Of a DNA stretch of 64,000 bases, positions 26,484 to 36,400 are shown in pieces. Origin of the DNA: an uncultured Campylobacterales bacterium (GTDB lineage Bacteria > Campylobacterota > Campylobacteria > Campylobacterales > Arcobacteraceae); the NCBI GenBank assembly GCA_947503785.1, contig CANNFB010000006.1:1-64000 (forward strand). The letters are read 5' to 3'. A program made the position numbers and the translations under genes. Position 1 is the first letter of the stretch. Every line of letters starts with the position of its first letter. The notes beneath the pieces are model-generated. The model did not search any database and was not told the DNA's origin. It saw only the letters and a list, made by a program, of their open reading frames with translations.

Positions 26484-28949
26484 TTATCCTTTTATTACTA
26501 AGTTTACTAATTTATTTGGAACAACAATTTCTTTAATAATCTCTTTACCATCAATCCATTTACCAGAGTTTTCTTTCGCAATTGCTAAGATATCTTCTTT
26601 TGAAGCATTTGGTTCAACTTCGATTTCACATCTTTTCTTACCATTAATAGTAACTGCTAAAACTATAGAATCCATTTGAAAAACTTCATCTTTAACTTCA
26701 ATTGTGTTATTGAAGTTTTCTTGTTTAAATAATGCATTAGATATTTCCCATGATGCATGAGGAATAATTGGCTCTAAGATATTTGATAATATATAATAAC
26801 CTTCTGACCAAACTGCTTCATTTTTTTGTGCTGATAAGGCATTTAAAGCTTCCATTGAGGCTGCAATTAATGTATTGAAAGTATAAGTTTTATTAAATAC
26901 TTCATTTGATTTCTGTAAGGCTTCATAAACTTTTTTTCTAGCATATTTTTCATCTTTGCTTAAAGATTTATGATCAATATTTTCAAAAGTCTCAATCCCA
27001 ACTTTAGTAACATTTGAAGCTCTTTCAAAAAACTTTTTGATAAATCTAAAAGCTCCATCTACTGCTGAATCATTCCATTCTAATTCTTTTGTAGGAGGTG
27101 CAGCAAACATCATGAACAATCTTGCAGTATCAGCTCCATATTTTTCTACAATTAAATCTGGATCAACAACATTTCCTTTTGATTTTGACATCTTAGAGCC
27201 ATCTTTTAAAACCATTCCTTGTGTAAGAAGTTTTTTAAAGGGTTCTTTAGAATTTGTATAACCTAAAGAGTTTAATGCTTTTGTAAAAAATCTAGCATAT
27301 AAAAGGTGTAAAATTGCATGTTCTATTCCACCTATATATTGATCAACATCCATCCAGTAATCACTATCAGATTTTGATATTCCTTCTTCATTCCACTTTT
27401 TAGGATTTGTTGCATATCTTAAAAAATACCAAGAAGATTGAACAAATGTATCTAAAGTATCAGTTTCTCTTACAGCATCTTTTCCACATTTAGGACAAGC
27501 ACAATATTTCCATGTAGGATGAGTATCTAAAGGATTTCCTTCTCCTGTAATTTCAACATCATCAGGTAAAGCAATAGGTAAATTTTCTGTCTTTTCTGCA
27601 ACTAAACCACAGTCATCACAATGAACAAAAGGAATAGGAGCTCCCCAATATCTTTGTCTTGAAATACCCCAATCTCTAAGTTTAAAGTTAACTTTTTTAA
27701 TACCTAAAGAATTTTGTTCAAAGTGATAAACAATAGCTTTCTTTGCTTTTGTATTTTTTAAACCAGTGAAACTTTCAGAGTTAATTAATTCGCCTTCATA
27801 AGTATAAGCTTCACTTTGATCTTCAAGTAATCCATCTTTTCCTACAATTACTTGTCTCATTGGTAAATCATATTGTTTAGCAAATTCAAAATCTCTTTGG
27901 TCATGAGCTGGAACTGCCATAACTGCACCACCACCATAAGAAGCTAATACAAAATTAGCAACCCATACTGGAATTTTTTCACCAGTTAAAGGATGCATAA
28001 CATCAATTTCTAAAGAAATACCTTCTTTATCTTGAGTTGCTCTATCTCTTTCAGATACTTTTTGCATATCTTTAATAGCTTTTATTTTTTTCTCTGGAAG
28101 TAAATTATGGTCAACTATATATTTTACAATTGGATGTTCTGGTGCTAATGCAGAGTATGTAACTCCATAAATTGTATCAGGTCTAGTTGTAAATACTTCA
28201 TATTTTGTAAATGCTCTATCTAATTTATTTTTTGAGTCTTTTGATAATTCTAGTTTAAATTCTAGACCTTCACTTCTTCCAATCCAATTTTCTTGCATTG
28301 TTAAAACTTGTGATGGCCATGTATCTTTTAAGTCATCTAAATCATCTAAAAGCTCTTGAGCATATTGAGTAATACCAATATAATATCCGGGCATCTCTTT
28401 TTGTTCAACTGGAGTATCACATCTCCAACAACAACCCTCTTCAACTTGTTCATTAGCTAAAACTGTATGACAAGGTTCACACCAGTTAACAGTAGTTGAT
28501 TTTCTATATAATAACTTCTCTTCATACATTTTAATGATAAACTCTTGTTCCCATTTTGTGTATAACTCATCAGAAGTTGCAAATTCTCTTGTTTCACTAA
28601 AAGATAAACCTAATGTTCTTAATTCATCTCGCATATAATCAATATTTTCATAAGTCCATTTTTTAGGATGTGATTTGTGTTTTATAGCTGCATTTTCAGC
28701 TGGCATTCCAAAACTATCCCAACCAATTGGATGTAAAACATTAAAATCAGATTTTCTAAAATGTCTAGCAAAAGCATCTCCTAGACAATAATTTCTAACA
28801 TGTCCCATATGGATTCTTCCACTTGGATAGGGAAACATACTAAGAATATATTTCTTTTCTTTACTTTGATCATCACTTGGCTCAAATGATTTGTTCTCTG
28901 TCCAAAACTTTTGCCATTTATTTTCTATTGCTTTTGCATTATATTCCAT
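26484..28949 (-). CDS. leuS: leucyl-tRNA synthetase
   Basis: This is a complete class I leucyl-tRNA synthetase of 821 residues. The HIGH signature reads [15 protein letters not shown] (about residues 42-56). The CP1 editing domain contains [25 protein letters not shown] is at 586-590. The length fits the bacterial form. Translation of the gene is coupled to the upstream DUF6394 gene, whose stop overlaps the leuS ATG by one base (TAATG). Confidence 0.98.
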   Translation of the reverse strand: MEYNAKAIENKWQKFWTENKSFEPSDDQSKEKKYILSMFPYPSGRIHMGHVRNYCLGDAFARHFRKSDFNVLHPIGWDSFGMPAENAAIKHKSHPKKWTYENIDYMRDELRTLGLSFSETREFATSDELYTKWEQEFIIKMYEEKLLYRKSTTVNWCEPCHTVLANEQVEEGCCWRCDTPVEQKEMPGYYIGITQYAQELLDDLDDLKDTWPSQVLTMQENWIGRSEGLEFKLELSKDSKNKLDRAFTKYEVFTTRPDTIYGVTYSALAPEHPIVKYIVDHNLLPEKKIKAIKDMQKVSERDRATQDKEGISLEIDVMHPLTGEKIPVWVANFVLASYGGGAVMAVPAHDQRDFEFAKQYDLPMRQVIVGKDGLLEDQSEAYTYEGELINSESFTGLKNTKAKKAIVYHFEQNSLGIKKVNFKLRDWGISRQRYWGAPIPFVHCDDCGLVAEKTENLPIALPDDVEITGEGNPLDTHPTWKYCACPKCGKDAVRETDTLDTFVQSSWYFLRYATNPKKWNEEGISKSDSDYWMDVDQYIGGIEHAILHLLYARFFTKALNSLGYTNSKEPFKKLLTQGMVLKDGSKMSKSKGNVVDPDLIVEKYGADTARLFMMFAAPPTKELEWNDSAVDGAFRFIKKFFERASNVTKVGIETFENIDHKSLSKDEKYARKKVYEALQKSNEVFNKTYTFNTLIAASMEALNALSAQKNEAVWSEGYYILSNILEPIIPHASWEISNALFKQENFNNTIEVKDEVFQMDSIVLAVTINGKKRCEIEVEPNASKEDILAIAKENSGKWIDGKEIIKEIVVPNKLVNLVIKG

Positions 28950-29293
28950 TAAAACTCTTCCTTATCGTGACTTTTTGCGCTTTCAATTAAAGCTAGGGCA
29001 ATTGAGAAAATATTTGCAACAACTGCACCAATAGCTAATGAAATTGCTAAAGATATATCATTCATAAAAGTTAATACCATAAATGCTGGGATTAAATGTA
29101 AATCAGCTACTAAAGAACTTGCTAATAATTCAGCTGCTAGTAAATTCTTAACACCAATTTTTAATATTGTTGATATTACATTTACACCTGCTGCTATAAA
29201 TAATGCAATCTCATTTTGTTCATACAGGAATCCTGCTGTAGTTGTTAATGACATTAGTGAAAAAAATATGTAAGTTACTTTACCCCAATCCAT
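28949..29293 (-). CDS. DUF6394 family small membrane protein
   Basis: This 114-residue protein has four hydrophobic segments and matches the DUF6394 family known mainly from Campylobacterota and related bacteria. It starts [20 protein letters not shown] and has a polar acidic tail ([10 protein letters not shown]). It is predicted to be an inner-membrane protein. No function is known. It is the first gene of the leuS run and overlaps leuS by one base. Confidence 0.75.
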   Translation of the reverse strand: MDWGKVTYIFFSLMSLTTTAGFLYEQNEIALFIAAGVNVISTILKIGVKNLLAAELLASSLVADLHLIPAFMVLTFMNDISLAISLAIGAVVANIFSIALALIESAKSHDKEEF

Positions 29294-29400
29294 TTGAATC
29301 CTTTATAATTTTACTTTTAAATTTAAGATGAGATAATAGCTAAATTATGATAACAAATCGCTTTTATTATCTATTTTGTAGGCTTTATAAAGTTTGTTTT

Positions 29401-29889
29401 TTAATCTTTTTGTTTTTGTTTTTTAATAGAAATCAACATTTTTATTACTAAATAAGTAATAATTAGTTTTAATAATACTTGAACAAGTAGATAAAAACTA
29501 AATCCATTGCTAAGTAAGCTACTAGGATTTAAATTATGAATTAATAAATTAAATGTAATATCATGAGTAATAAGTAAATAAATACATAATGAGCTATATA
29601 AAGCAAGAGTAATAAACTGTTTTCTATACATAAAAACGATACTATAAACACAATACCAAATAAACAATACAAATAACAATGCAATAAATAACTCTTTAAA
29701 TAGTCCATCTTCCATGTGAAAAATATATTGTTCAGAAACATCTAAATATTCGTATTCTAAGATTGTAGAAGTAAACTCAAGAATTAAAATCCATATAAAA
29801 GTTAATAATGAGTCTTTCCCATTATTTGATGTAAGTTTATCAAATTTGTATAAAAAGTTTTTTGGGTTGCTTAAAATATCTTTTTTCAT
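29401..29889 (-). CDS. hypothetical four-helix membrane protein
   Basis: The 162-residue protein has four membrane helices (about 28-45, 65-86, 92-110 and 128-150) and a lysine-rich C-terminus (IKKQKQKD). I do not recognise a family. It stands between the secF terminator and the DUF6394 gene, with gaps of about 70 and 107 bases, so it probably has its own promoter. A reading frame nested inside it in another frame is a shadow. Confidence 0.6.
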   Translation of the reverse strand: MKKDILSNPKNFLYKFDKLTSNNGKDSLLTFIWILILEFTSTILEYEYLDVSEQYIFHMEDGLFKELFIALLFVLFIWYCVYSIVFMYRKQFITLALYSSLCIYLLITHDITFNLLIHNLNPSSLLSNGFSFYLLVQVLLKLIITYLVIKMLISIKKQKQKD

Positions 29890-29920
29890 ATAGTATTTCT
29901 TTTCATGTGTGTTGATTTAT

Positions 29921-29951
29921 GTAAAAAGAGGAGGAATGCTCATCTTTTTAC
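29921..29951. terminator. hairpin after secF
   Basis: GTAAAAAGA (29921-29929) pairs with TCTTTTTAC (29943-29951). After one mismatch GAG and CTC pair inside, leaving a small loop. It lies ten bases past the secF stop on the minus strand and probably ends the yajC-secDF transcript. No strong T-run follows in that direction. Confidence 0.5.
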
Positions 29952-29960
29952 TCTTTTAAA

Positions 29961-30929
29961 TTACATTGTACCTTGTTCGTACATTGCTCTCATTTTGTCT
30001 TTTTCTTTTTGTCTTTTTAATTTATTAGCTTCTTTAGATCTAAAATCTTCAATTGAGAATTTTAATTCTACTAAGAATGAAGCTGCAATAAATATTGATG
30101 AATAAGTCCCTACAATAACACCTACAAGCATGGTAAATGCAAATCCATGGATAATCTCTCCACCAAATAAGAATAAAGTTAAAACAACAAAGAATGTTGT
30201 TAATGAAGTAAGAGTAGTTCTTGATAAAGTTCTACTAACAGATTCATTTACTACTTTTTCTAATATTGATTCTTTAGATGTTTGCACACCTTCTCTAACT
30301 CTATCAAATACAATAATTGTATCATTTAAAGAGTATCCTAAGATTGTAAGAATTGCTGCTAAAATATCAAGATTAACTTCGATATTAAATAAACTTATTG
30401 CACCTAATGCTATGATAATATCATGTGCTAAAGCTAAAATAGAAGCAACTGCGAATCTCCACTCAAATCGATATGACACATAAGCCAATATTATAATTAA
30501 TGATAAAGTTAAGGCCATAAGACCTTTTTCTCTTAATTCACCACCTACTTTTGGTCCAACAATATCAACTCTTCTGATTTCAAAATCGCCTGTAGTTTTT
30601 AATAATACATGCATCTCATCACCAATATCATTTGCAATATCTGAAGATGAACCTGTAATTCTTATTACAACTTCTTCTGGACTTCCAAATTCTGTTATTG
30701 ATGCATTTGAATAATTAGTCTTTTTTAATGTATCTCTAATCTTATCAATCGGAGCTTTTTGTTCATATTTAACTTGAACAATAGTCCCTCCTGCAAAATC
30801 AATACCAAAGTTTACACCTTTAGTTAATAATAAAACAATTGAAGCAATAACTAATAAAGAAGATAAACCTAAAAAAGGTAATCTTTTTCCCATAAAATTA
30901 TAAATTTTATCTGATTTAAAAATTTCCAT
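29961..30929 (-). CDS. secF: protein translocase subunit SecF
   Basis: SecF pairs with SecD to use the proton motive force to pull secreted proteins through SecYEG. The 322-residue protein has six membrane helices, the N-terminal signature LLTKGVNFGIDFAGGT and the conserved GYSLNDTIIVFDRVRE in helix 4-5. The length is normal. Its ATG overlaps the secD stop by one base, so the two are translationally coupled. Confidence 0.97.
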   Translation of the reverse strand: MEIFKSDKIYNFMGKRLPFLGLSSLLVIASIVLLLTKGVNFGIDFAGGTIVQVKYEQKAPIDKIRDTLKKTNYSNASITEFGSPEEVVIRITGSSSDIANDIGDEMHVLLKTTGDFEIRRVDIVGPKVGGELREKGLMALTLSLIIILAYVSYRFEWRFAVASILALAHDIIIALGAISLFNIEVNLDILAAILTILGYSLNDTIIVFDRVREGVQTSKESILEKVVNESVSRTLSRTTLTSLTTFFVVLTLFLFGGEIIHGFAFTMLVGVIVGTYSSIFIAASFLVELKFSIEDFRSKEANKLKRQKEKDKMRAMYEQGTM

Positions 30930-32494
30930 TAGCTAACTCCAAACCATTTTTTTAAGTCTTTATCTTTTGCTATTTTTGCACCCAATGCTTCATAAATACC
31001 ATGAGTACCTAAAATAGCTGTTAACATTGATGCTAAAATACCAATAGAAATAGTAATTGCGAAACCTTTAATAGCTCCTGTTCCATAGGCATAAAGAATA
31101 ACAGCAACTAATAAAGTTGTGATATTCGCATCTAAAATTGCACTCATAGCATTTGAATATCCATCTTCTATTGACTTTTGAACGGATACTCCAGCTTTAA
31201 GTAATTCTCTAACTCTTTCACTAATAATAACATTAGCATCAACAGCCATACCAACTGTTAATACAATTCCTGCCATACCAGGTAAAGTAAGTGTTGCGCC
31301 AAACATTGCCATAACTGCAATAATAATGAAAATATTAGTAATTAATGCAATATTAGCAATAACTCCGGCACGTCTGTAATAAACTATCATAAATACAAAT
31401 ACTATTAAGAAACCTGAAACTAAAGCAATTGTTGAAGCTTTAATAGAATCAGCACCCAAAGAAGGACCAACTGATCTTTTTTCAAGTAAATTAACAGTTG
31501 CAGGAAGTGCACCTGATCTTAAAGCAATAGCAACATTTCCAGCTTCAGAAGTTGTAAAACCACCTGAAATTTGTCCTGAACCACCACCGATTCTTTCTCT
31601 AATATTAGGTGCTGAATAAACTTTTCCATCTAATACAACGGCTAATCTTTTACCAACACTCTTACCTGTAAAGTCTCCAAAAATTCGAGCCCCTGTAGAA
31701 TTTAGTGTAAAGTTAATAATAGGTTGATTTCCTTGATCAAATGCAACTTGTGCATCTACAACTTGAGAACCATTTAAAATAGGAATCTCTTTTACAAGAT
31801 ACTTTTTATTAGGATCTCTTGTATCTTCTAAAATTATATCTCCATACTCAGCAGCTTGAGCTCTAGATAAAGTATATACTTGATCTGCTCTTTCTTCATC
31901 AACTGCCATTAACTCTAAGTTTGCAGGCTTAGAAATAAGTTCTCTTGCTGCTTTTTCTTCAGCTTGTGTTTTAATCCCAGGTAACTGAACAACGATATCA
32001 GTACTACCTTGCCTTATAACAGTTGGTTCTGAAAGTCCAAACTGATCAAGTCTATTTCTAATTGTTTCAACAGCTTGTGATACAGCTAAGTCTTTTGTTT
32101 TTTCAATATCATCAGCAGTTAAGATTAAAGTATAAGATAATTCATTTTTTGAAATATCTAAACCTTTGATTTGCTCTAGCATCTTATCCATTTTAGGAAT
32201 CTCATCTTTATCTAAAACAGTAAAAACAACACTATCTGAATCAATAGATAATCCATCTATAAGTAAGTCTTCATCATCTGCATAATATTTTACAGTAGTT
32301 GCAATTGTTTTGATTTTAGCAGTAACTGCTTCATGAGTATTTACACCAAGTAGCATGTGAAGACCACCTTGTAAATCAAGTCCTAGAGATATTTTTTTTC
32401 CACTATCTGTTTGCATAAGCGAAGGGATTGCAAAAACAACACCAAAAATTATACTTAATGCAAAGATAACAAGTCTATAATTAAAGATTTTCAA
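30929..32494 (-). CDS. secD: protein translocase subunit SecD
   Basis: The 521-residue protein has the N-terminal helix and the SLGLDLQGGLHMLLGV signature, a large periplasmic P1 domain (QAVETIRNRLDQFGLSEPTV), and five C-terminal helices with GMAVDANVIISERVRE. It forms the SecDF complex in the inner membrane. It lies between yajC and secF, which is the standard order. A hairpin in the 77-base gap after yajC may lower its expression relative to yajC. Confidence 0.97.
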   Translation of the reverse strand: MKIFNYRLVIFALSIIFGVVFAIPSLMQTDSGKKISLGLDLQGGLHMLLGVNTHEAVTAKIKTIATTVKYYADDEDLLIDGLSIDSDSVVFTVLDKDEIPKMDKMLEQIKGLDISKNELSYTLILTADDIEKTKDLAVSQAVETIRNRLDQFGLSEPTVIRQGSTDIVVQLPGIKTQAEEKAARELISKPANLELMAVDEERADQVYTLSRAQAAEYGDIILEDTRDPNKKYLVKEIPILNGSQVVDAQVAFDQGNQPIINFTLNSTGARIFGDFTGKSVGKRLAVVLDGKVYSAPNIRERIGGGSGQISGGFTTSEAGNVAIALRSGALPATVNLLEKRSVGPSLGADSIKASTIALVSGFLIVFVFMIVYYRRAGVIANIALITNIFIIIAVMAMFGATLTLPGMAGIVLTVGMAVDANVIISERVRELLKAGVSVQKSIEDGYSNAMSAILDANITTLLVAVILYAYGTGAIKGFAITISIGILASMLTAILGTHGIYEALGAKIAKDKDLKKWFGVS

Positions 32495-32530
32495 TCTTGG
32501 TCCTTAGTAAGGGTTTTGTATTTTGAAGTA

Positions 32531-32559
32531 TAAAACATGTAAAATGATTACATGTTTTA
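32531..32559 (-). terminator. hairpin between yajC and secD
   Basis: TAAAACATGTAA (32531-32542) and TTACATGTTTTA (32548-32559) form a perfect 12-bp stem with a 5-base loop in the gap after yajC. It lacks a clear T-run, so partial termination or mRNA stabilisation is as likely as full termination. Confidence 0.45.
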
Positions 32560-32571
32560 ATTTAGTAAAGT

Positions 32572-32847
32572 TTAGTCTTCTAAAAGTTTAGAAACAAATT
32601 CTTTTACAAGCTTCATTTCTGATCCATCACTGTTTTTAACAGTAAGACTATCATCAGTTACATTAGAAACTTCTACGATTAAGCCTCCATTTGTTACAAT
32701 TTTATCACCTTTTTTCAAATTAGCAACCATTTCTTTGTGAGCTTTCGCTTGTTTTTGTTGTGGTCTAATGATTAAGAAGTAAAATATTGCAAATAATGCA
32801 ACAAGAGGTAATAATGAGCTTAATAAATCAGTACTTGAACTATCCAT
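32572..32847 (-). CDS. yajC: preprotein translocase auxiliary subunit YajC
   Basis: The 91-residue protein has one N-terminal membrane helix followed by the family signature YFLIIRPQQKQAKAHKEMVA and NLKKGDKIVTNGGLIVEV. YajC associates with SecDF. It is the first gene of the yajC-secD-secF run and lies only 28 bp from the divergent lnt start. Confidence 0.95.
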   Translation of the reverse strand: MDSSSTDLLSSLLPLVALFAIFYFLIIRPQQKQAKAHKEMVANLKKGDKIVTNGGLIVEVSNVTDDSLTVKNSDGSEMKLVKEFVSKLLED

Positions 32848-32875
32848 TAAATTTCCTTTTTATAAGTAGTTTATT

Positions 32876-34108
32876 TTGTTTTTAGTAAAACGCGATAATT
32901 TTAACAAAAATTTGATAATAAAGGGCTTGATTACAGCTATTTTATTAAGTGCTTTCATATACTTAAGCTATTTTAACATTGAATATCGATTTATTAATAC
33001 TATTTTAGGACTATTAGGACTTTATTTTTTAATTACAATTCCAAGAAAAGCAATGTTTTTAGCAGGCTTTACAACAGGAGTTCTTTGGTGTTATTGGATG
33101 GCAGTAAGTTTAAAATATTATGATTTAATATACTTGACACCTGTTTTATTGATAGCTGTTGGAATTATTTATGGATTAATATTTTTACTTTTTTCTATAT
33201 ATGACAAACCTTATTTCAGATTAATAGCTATATTTGCATTTACTTTTTTTGCACCTTTTGGATTTAATTGGATGAAGTTTGAATTAATATTTATTGATTC
33301 ATATTTAGGTACATCAAAAGAAGATTTTGCATTAATTTTAGTATCTATATTTATGATGGTAAAACTAAAAAGAATGAAAATTCTTTCAATTGTCCCACTA
33401 CTTTTTGCTTTTTCTTTTCAAACTGGAACATATATTGATAATCCAAATGCAAAAATTTCGATGCCCCAATTAAATATCAAACAAAACCTAAAATGGGAAA
33501 AAGATTATCAAGCTACCATATTTAAAAAGAATTTTGAATACATAGATAATGCAATTTATAATAAAAAAGATTTAGTGATATTACCTGAAACTGCCTTTCC
33601 TAGTATTTTAAATAAAAGTGAAGAATTGCTTACAATTTTAAAAAACAAATCTTATAAAATAGATATTATCACAGGTTCTTTATACATAGAAAATGAGCAA
33701 TTTTACAATGCAACTTATCATATTTCAAATGGAGATGTTCAAATTGCTAAAAAACTTGTGCTTGTTCCTTTTGGAGAAGAAATACCGCTTCCTAAGTTTT
33801 TTGTTAATTTAATAAATGATATTTTTTATGATGGAGCACAGGATTATTCAAAAGCAAAAGCACCAACTGATTTTATCATTAATGGACAAAAGTTTAGAAA
33901 TGCTATTTGTTATGAAGCAACAACAGATAAAATTTTTGAAAACTTAAATGGTGTGAAATATATGATAGTTACTTCAAATAATGCTTGGTTTACACCATCA
34001 ATTGAGCCAACATTACAAAAACTGCTTTTGCGATATTATGCAAAAAAATATAACATAACAATATTTCATGTAGTAAATGGAAGTCCAAATTTTATATTTA
34101 GACCCTAA
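32876..34108 (+). CDS. lnt: apolipoprotein N-acyltransferase
   Basis: Lnt adds the third acyl chain to the N-terminal cysteine of lipoproteins in the inner membrane. The 410-residue protein has about six N-terminal membrane helices, then a nitrilase-like domain with Glu238 (LPETAFP), VLVPFGEEIPLP and catalytic Cys345 (AICYEATTD). The only upstream start in frame is TTG and has no clear ribosome-binding site, so the exact start is uncertain by a dozen codons. The 28-bp gap to yajC leaves room for little more than one promoter core. The gene converges with the DUF4105 gene. Confidence 0.9.
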   Translation: MFLVKRDNFNKNLIIKGLITAILLSAFIYLSYFNIEYRFINTILGLLGLYFLITIPRKAMFLAGFTTGVLWCYWMAVSLKYYDLIYLTPVLLIAVGIIYGLIFLLFSIYDKPYFRLIAIFAFTFFAPFGFNWMKFELIFIDSYLGTSKEDFALILVSIFMMVKLKRMKILSIVPLLFAFSFQTGTYIDNPNAKISMPQLNIKQNLKWEKDYQATIFKKNFEYIDNAIYNKKDLVILPETAFPSILNKSEELLTILKNKSYKIDIITGSLYIENEQFYNATYHISNGDVQIAKKLVLVPFGEEIPLPKFFVNLINDIFYDGAQDYSKAKAPTDFIINGQKFRNAICYEATTDKIFENLNGVKYMIVTSNNAWFTPSIEPTLQKLLLRYYAKKYNITIFHVVNGSPNFIFRP

Positions 34109-34119
34109 AGTAATAGCCT

Positions 34120-35928
34120 CTAAAAATAATAAAAAAGAGAAAGTTTTAAATTCTCTTCTTTATCACTTAACAAATTATCATTAATATATTTAATATTAAA
34201 GGATAAATCTTTTTTTATTTTAATTGTAGTAAATAGCTCTACTATATTATTTTCTATACCTTTATTATATTTGTCATAGCTATATTTTAAACCTAACTTC
34301 ATATTATTAAATCTATTGCTTACTACTCCTATATTTCCACCATAAGAGTAATAATTACTAGAATTTTTATAAAATACTTTACTTCCAGCCATTAAATATA
34401 AGAAGTCTTTTGAGTTACCAAAAGTATAACCTATTTCTGGATTAATATTAAAATAATCTCTTTTTCTAAAATGTTTATAACCTAAATCTATTCCCCATGA
34501 TAAAGGTTTAAAAAACATATCTCTTTTTGCATACGATTTAATATTTAACAAAGAAAATTTATCTAATCTAATATGATTTTCATCCTTTAAGATATTAAAA
34601 TCAAAAAAGTTAATATATGCACCTTGAAAGTATCCCTTACTAATATCATAAATATCGTTGTATACTGGCTTATATCCTAATTCAATATTATCATTGCTAG
34701 TATTATATAAAATACTAGCACGTGCAGAATCATGCGAATTAATTGGATTAAAGGGCACTTTCATTTTTATGTCAGATTTTTTATTAAAAAGGCTTCTTTG
34801 CTTTAAAAGTTTTACATAAGAAGATAAATATGTATTTTTATTAATTTTATTTTTACTTCTTAAATATTTTATATACTCAATTTTAAAATCTAAATAATAC
34901 ATTTTATCGCTGACACTTAAATTATCATTTAATTCAATCTCGCTATTAACATAATCGAATAAATATTTTTTATTATTTATTTTATTATCAACAATATGCT
35001 TCATTTTAGTCATCTTAGAAGCTCTAAATTTTGAGCTTTCAATTAAATTAAGTTCCTTAAGTAACTTAACTGTATCAAGTGGAATTGTTTTAACATAAAA
35101 CTTATTTACTAATTCTAACTCAGGTTTAGCAATTTCTAAAAGCCATAAAACATTATAAGAACAGTTTTCTTTGAAAAAGAAATAATCTGAATAAGAATCT
35201 TTTAATTCATAAGTATGTAACACAATATCACTAACTTGTTCTTTGTTTAGCTTTAAATCATATTCCCAAACATCTCTTTGTTCTAAATTATTATATTCTT
35301 TAATTTTTTTATAATAAGGTAAGATTGAATACTTACCTTCATATCCTCCAAAGATACCTTTATAAGCAAAAATAAATCCATTTGTATCATCTGATTGTGC
35401 AGCATAATTTACGGCATTAGAAATTAAAGGAGTATCATTATCTTCTGTTAATCTTAAAAATGTGTGTCCATACATAGAGGCAGGAGAATTAATATGAGCA
35501 GTTGGAAAAACTAAAGTTATATAGTTTGCATTAACGCTAGCAACAAATTCATCTAATTCTTTACATTCGTATTTAACAATATTTTCATCTAAATTGTTAA
35601 CTTTACTTTTTAGCCATTTAACTCGTAAAGGAAATCTACATAAAATATCTTTTTCACCTTTTATTAAAGCATCAATAGTTTCAAATAACTCTTTTTTTAA
35701 ATTAGTTTTTCCCCAACTAGAAATAAAAAAGTTATTTGAATCTATTTCACTAACATTATTTTGATAATGCAATAATTTAGACCAATATGGATTTTCATAA
35801 AGTTTTTGATTTGTAATATTTTGTAAAAGTAACTCGTTTGAATATGCAGAGGTAATAAATAGACAAGTAAGTAAAAAATACTTACTTAGTCTAATTAATT
35901 TATTAGATAAATTTAGCAATAGAATCAA
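34120..35928 (-). CDS. DUF4105 (Lnb N-terminal domain) outer-membrane-type protein
   Basis: The 602-residue product has a signal peptide (KYFLLTCLFITSAYS), then a DUF4105 domain, which is now linked to the Lnb class of lipoprotein N-acyltransferases. The conserved stretch SPASMYGHTFLRL gives His155 and ENCSYNVLWLLE gives Cys256, the likely catalytic pair of an NlpC/P60-like fold. The C-terminal 200 residues alternate polar and hydrophobic positions and end in YYF, as in an outer-membrane barrel. The start is uncertain: no ATG exists and the TTG used lies inside the DUF3015 gene with no ribosome-binding site. It converges with lnt, which is suggestive. Confidence 0.65.
   Translation of the reverse strand: MILLLNLSNKLIRLSKYFLLTCLFITSAYSNELLLQNITNQKLYENPYWSKLLHYQNNVSEIDSNNFFISSWGKTNLKKELFETIDALIKGEKDILCRFPLRVKWLKSKVNNLDENIVKYECKELDEFVASVNANYITLVFPTAHINSPASMYGHTFLRLTEDNDTPLISNAVNYAAQSDDTNGFIFAYKGIFGGYEGKYSILPYYKKIKEYNNLEQRDVWEYDLKLNKEQVSDIVLHTYELKDSYSDYFFFKENCSYNVLWLLEIAKPELELVNKFYVKTIPLDTVKLLKELNLIESSKFRASKMTKMKHIVDNKINNKKYLFDYVNSEIELNDNLSVSDKMYYLDFKIEYIKYLRSKNKINKNTYLSSYVKLLKQRSLFNKKSDIKMKVPFNPINSHDSARASILYNTSNDNIELGYKPVYNDIYDISKGYFQGAYINFFDFNILKDENHIRLDKFSLLNIKSYAKRDMFFKPLSWGIDLGYKHFRKRDYFNINPEIGYTFGNSKDFLYLMAGSKVFYKNSSNYYSYGGNIGVVSNRFNNMKLGLKYSYDKYNKGIENNIVELFTTIKIKKDLSFNIKYINDNLLSDKEENLKLSLFYYF
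35861..35892 (-). terminator. hairpin just after the DUF3015 stop
   Basis: AAGTAAGTA (35865-35873) and TACTTACTT (35879-35887) pair around a 5-base loop. The stem is extended by AGAC and GTCT with one bulged base. On the minus strand it follows the DUF3015 stop by about ten bases but lies inside the signal-peptide codons of the DUF4105 gene. It is AT-rich with no strong T-run, so its effect is uncertain. Confidence 0.45.
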
Positions 35929-36343
35929 TAACTGCAGCAGAATTTACATTCTTGCTTGCATAAATATTACTAAAGTTTTTTTGTAATTTAGCAGAAAAAG
36001 ATTCTGAATCTTTAACATTCATTAATTTAGCAACAGTTGATAAAGTTTCACCTTGACCAGCTGAAATATCTAATGCTAATTCATCCATATTTTCACTTAC
36101 AAATTTATTTAATTTGTCATTTGAAGCAATAGTAGCTGGTTTATCACAATTTAATGTTCCTGATGTAATTCCAAAAGTTTGGTTACCTGATGTACCATTT
36201 GTAGTTGCTGCTAATACTTGCATTACAACAGAATTTTGATCTTTAATTAAAACTGAACCTAAACCACAACCTGTGTTTGAGTTTGCGAATAAACTTGATG
36301 TTAATGCTACTGCAGCAATTGAACTTAATAATAATTTTTTCAT
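35903..36343 (-). CDS. DUF3015 family periplasmic protein
   Basis: The 146-residue protein has a clear signal peptide (MKKLLLSSIAAVALTSSLFA) and the conserved DUF3015 pattern NTGCGLGSVLIKDQNSV followed by LAATTNGTSGNQTFGITSGT. It is predicted to be periplasmic or outer-membrane associated. The function is unknown. Its last 26 bases overlap the proposed start of the DUF4105 gene, suggesting that the two are co-transcribed. Confidence 0.82.
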   Translation of the reverse strand: MKKLLLSSIAAVALTSSLFANSNTGCGLGSVLIKDQNSVVMQVLAATTNGTSGNQTFGITSGTLNCDKPATIASNDKLNKFVSENMDELALDISAGQGETLSTVAKLMNVKDSESFSAKLQKNFSNIYASKNVNSAAVIDSIAKFI

Positions 36344-36400
36344 TTGTACTCCTTTAAAGTGAAAGTATTATAGGTTATAATAACTAATAATATTCTTAAA

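Noticed and set aside
29541-29741. A 66-codon frame nested in the four-helix membrane protein gene
   Set aside because: It lies wholly inside a longer frame on the same strand and has no ribosome-binding site or recognisable family.
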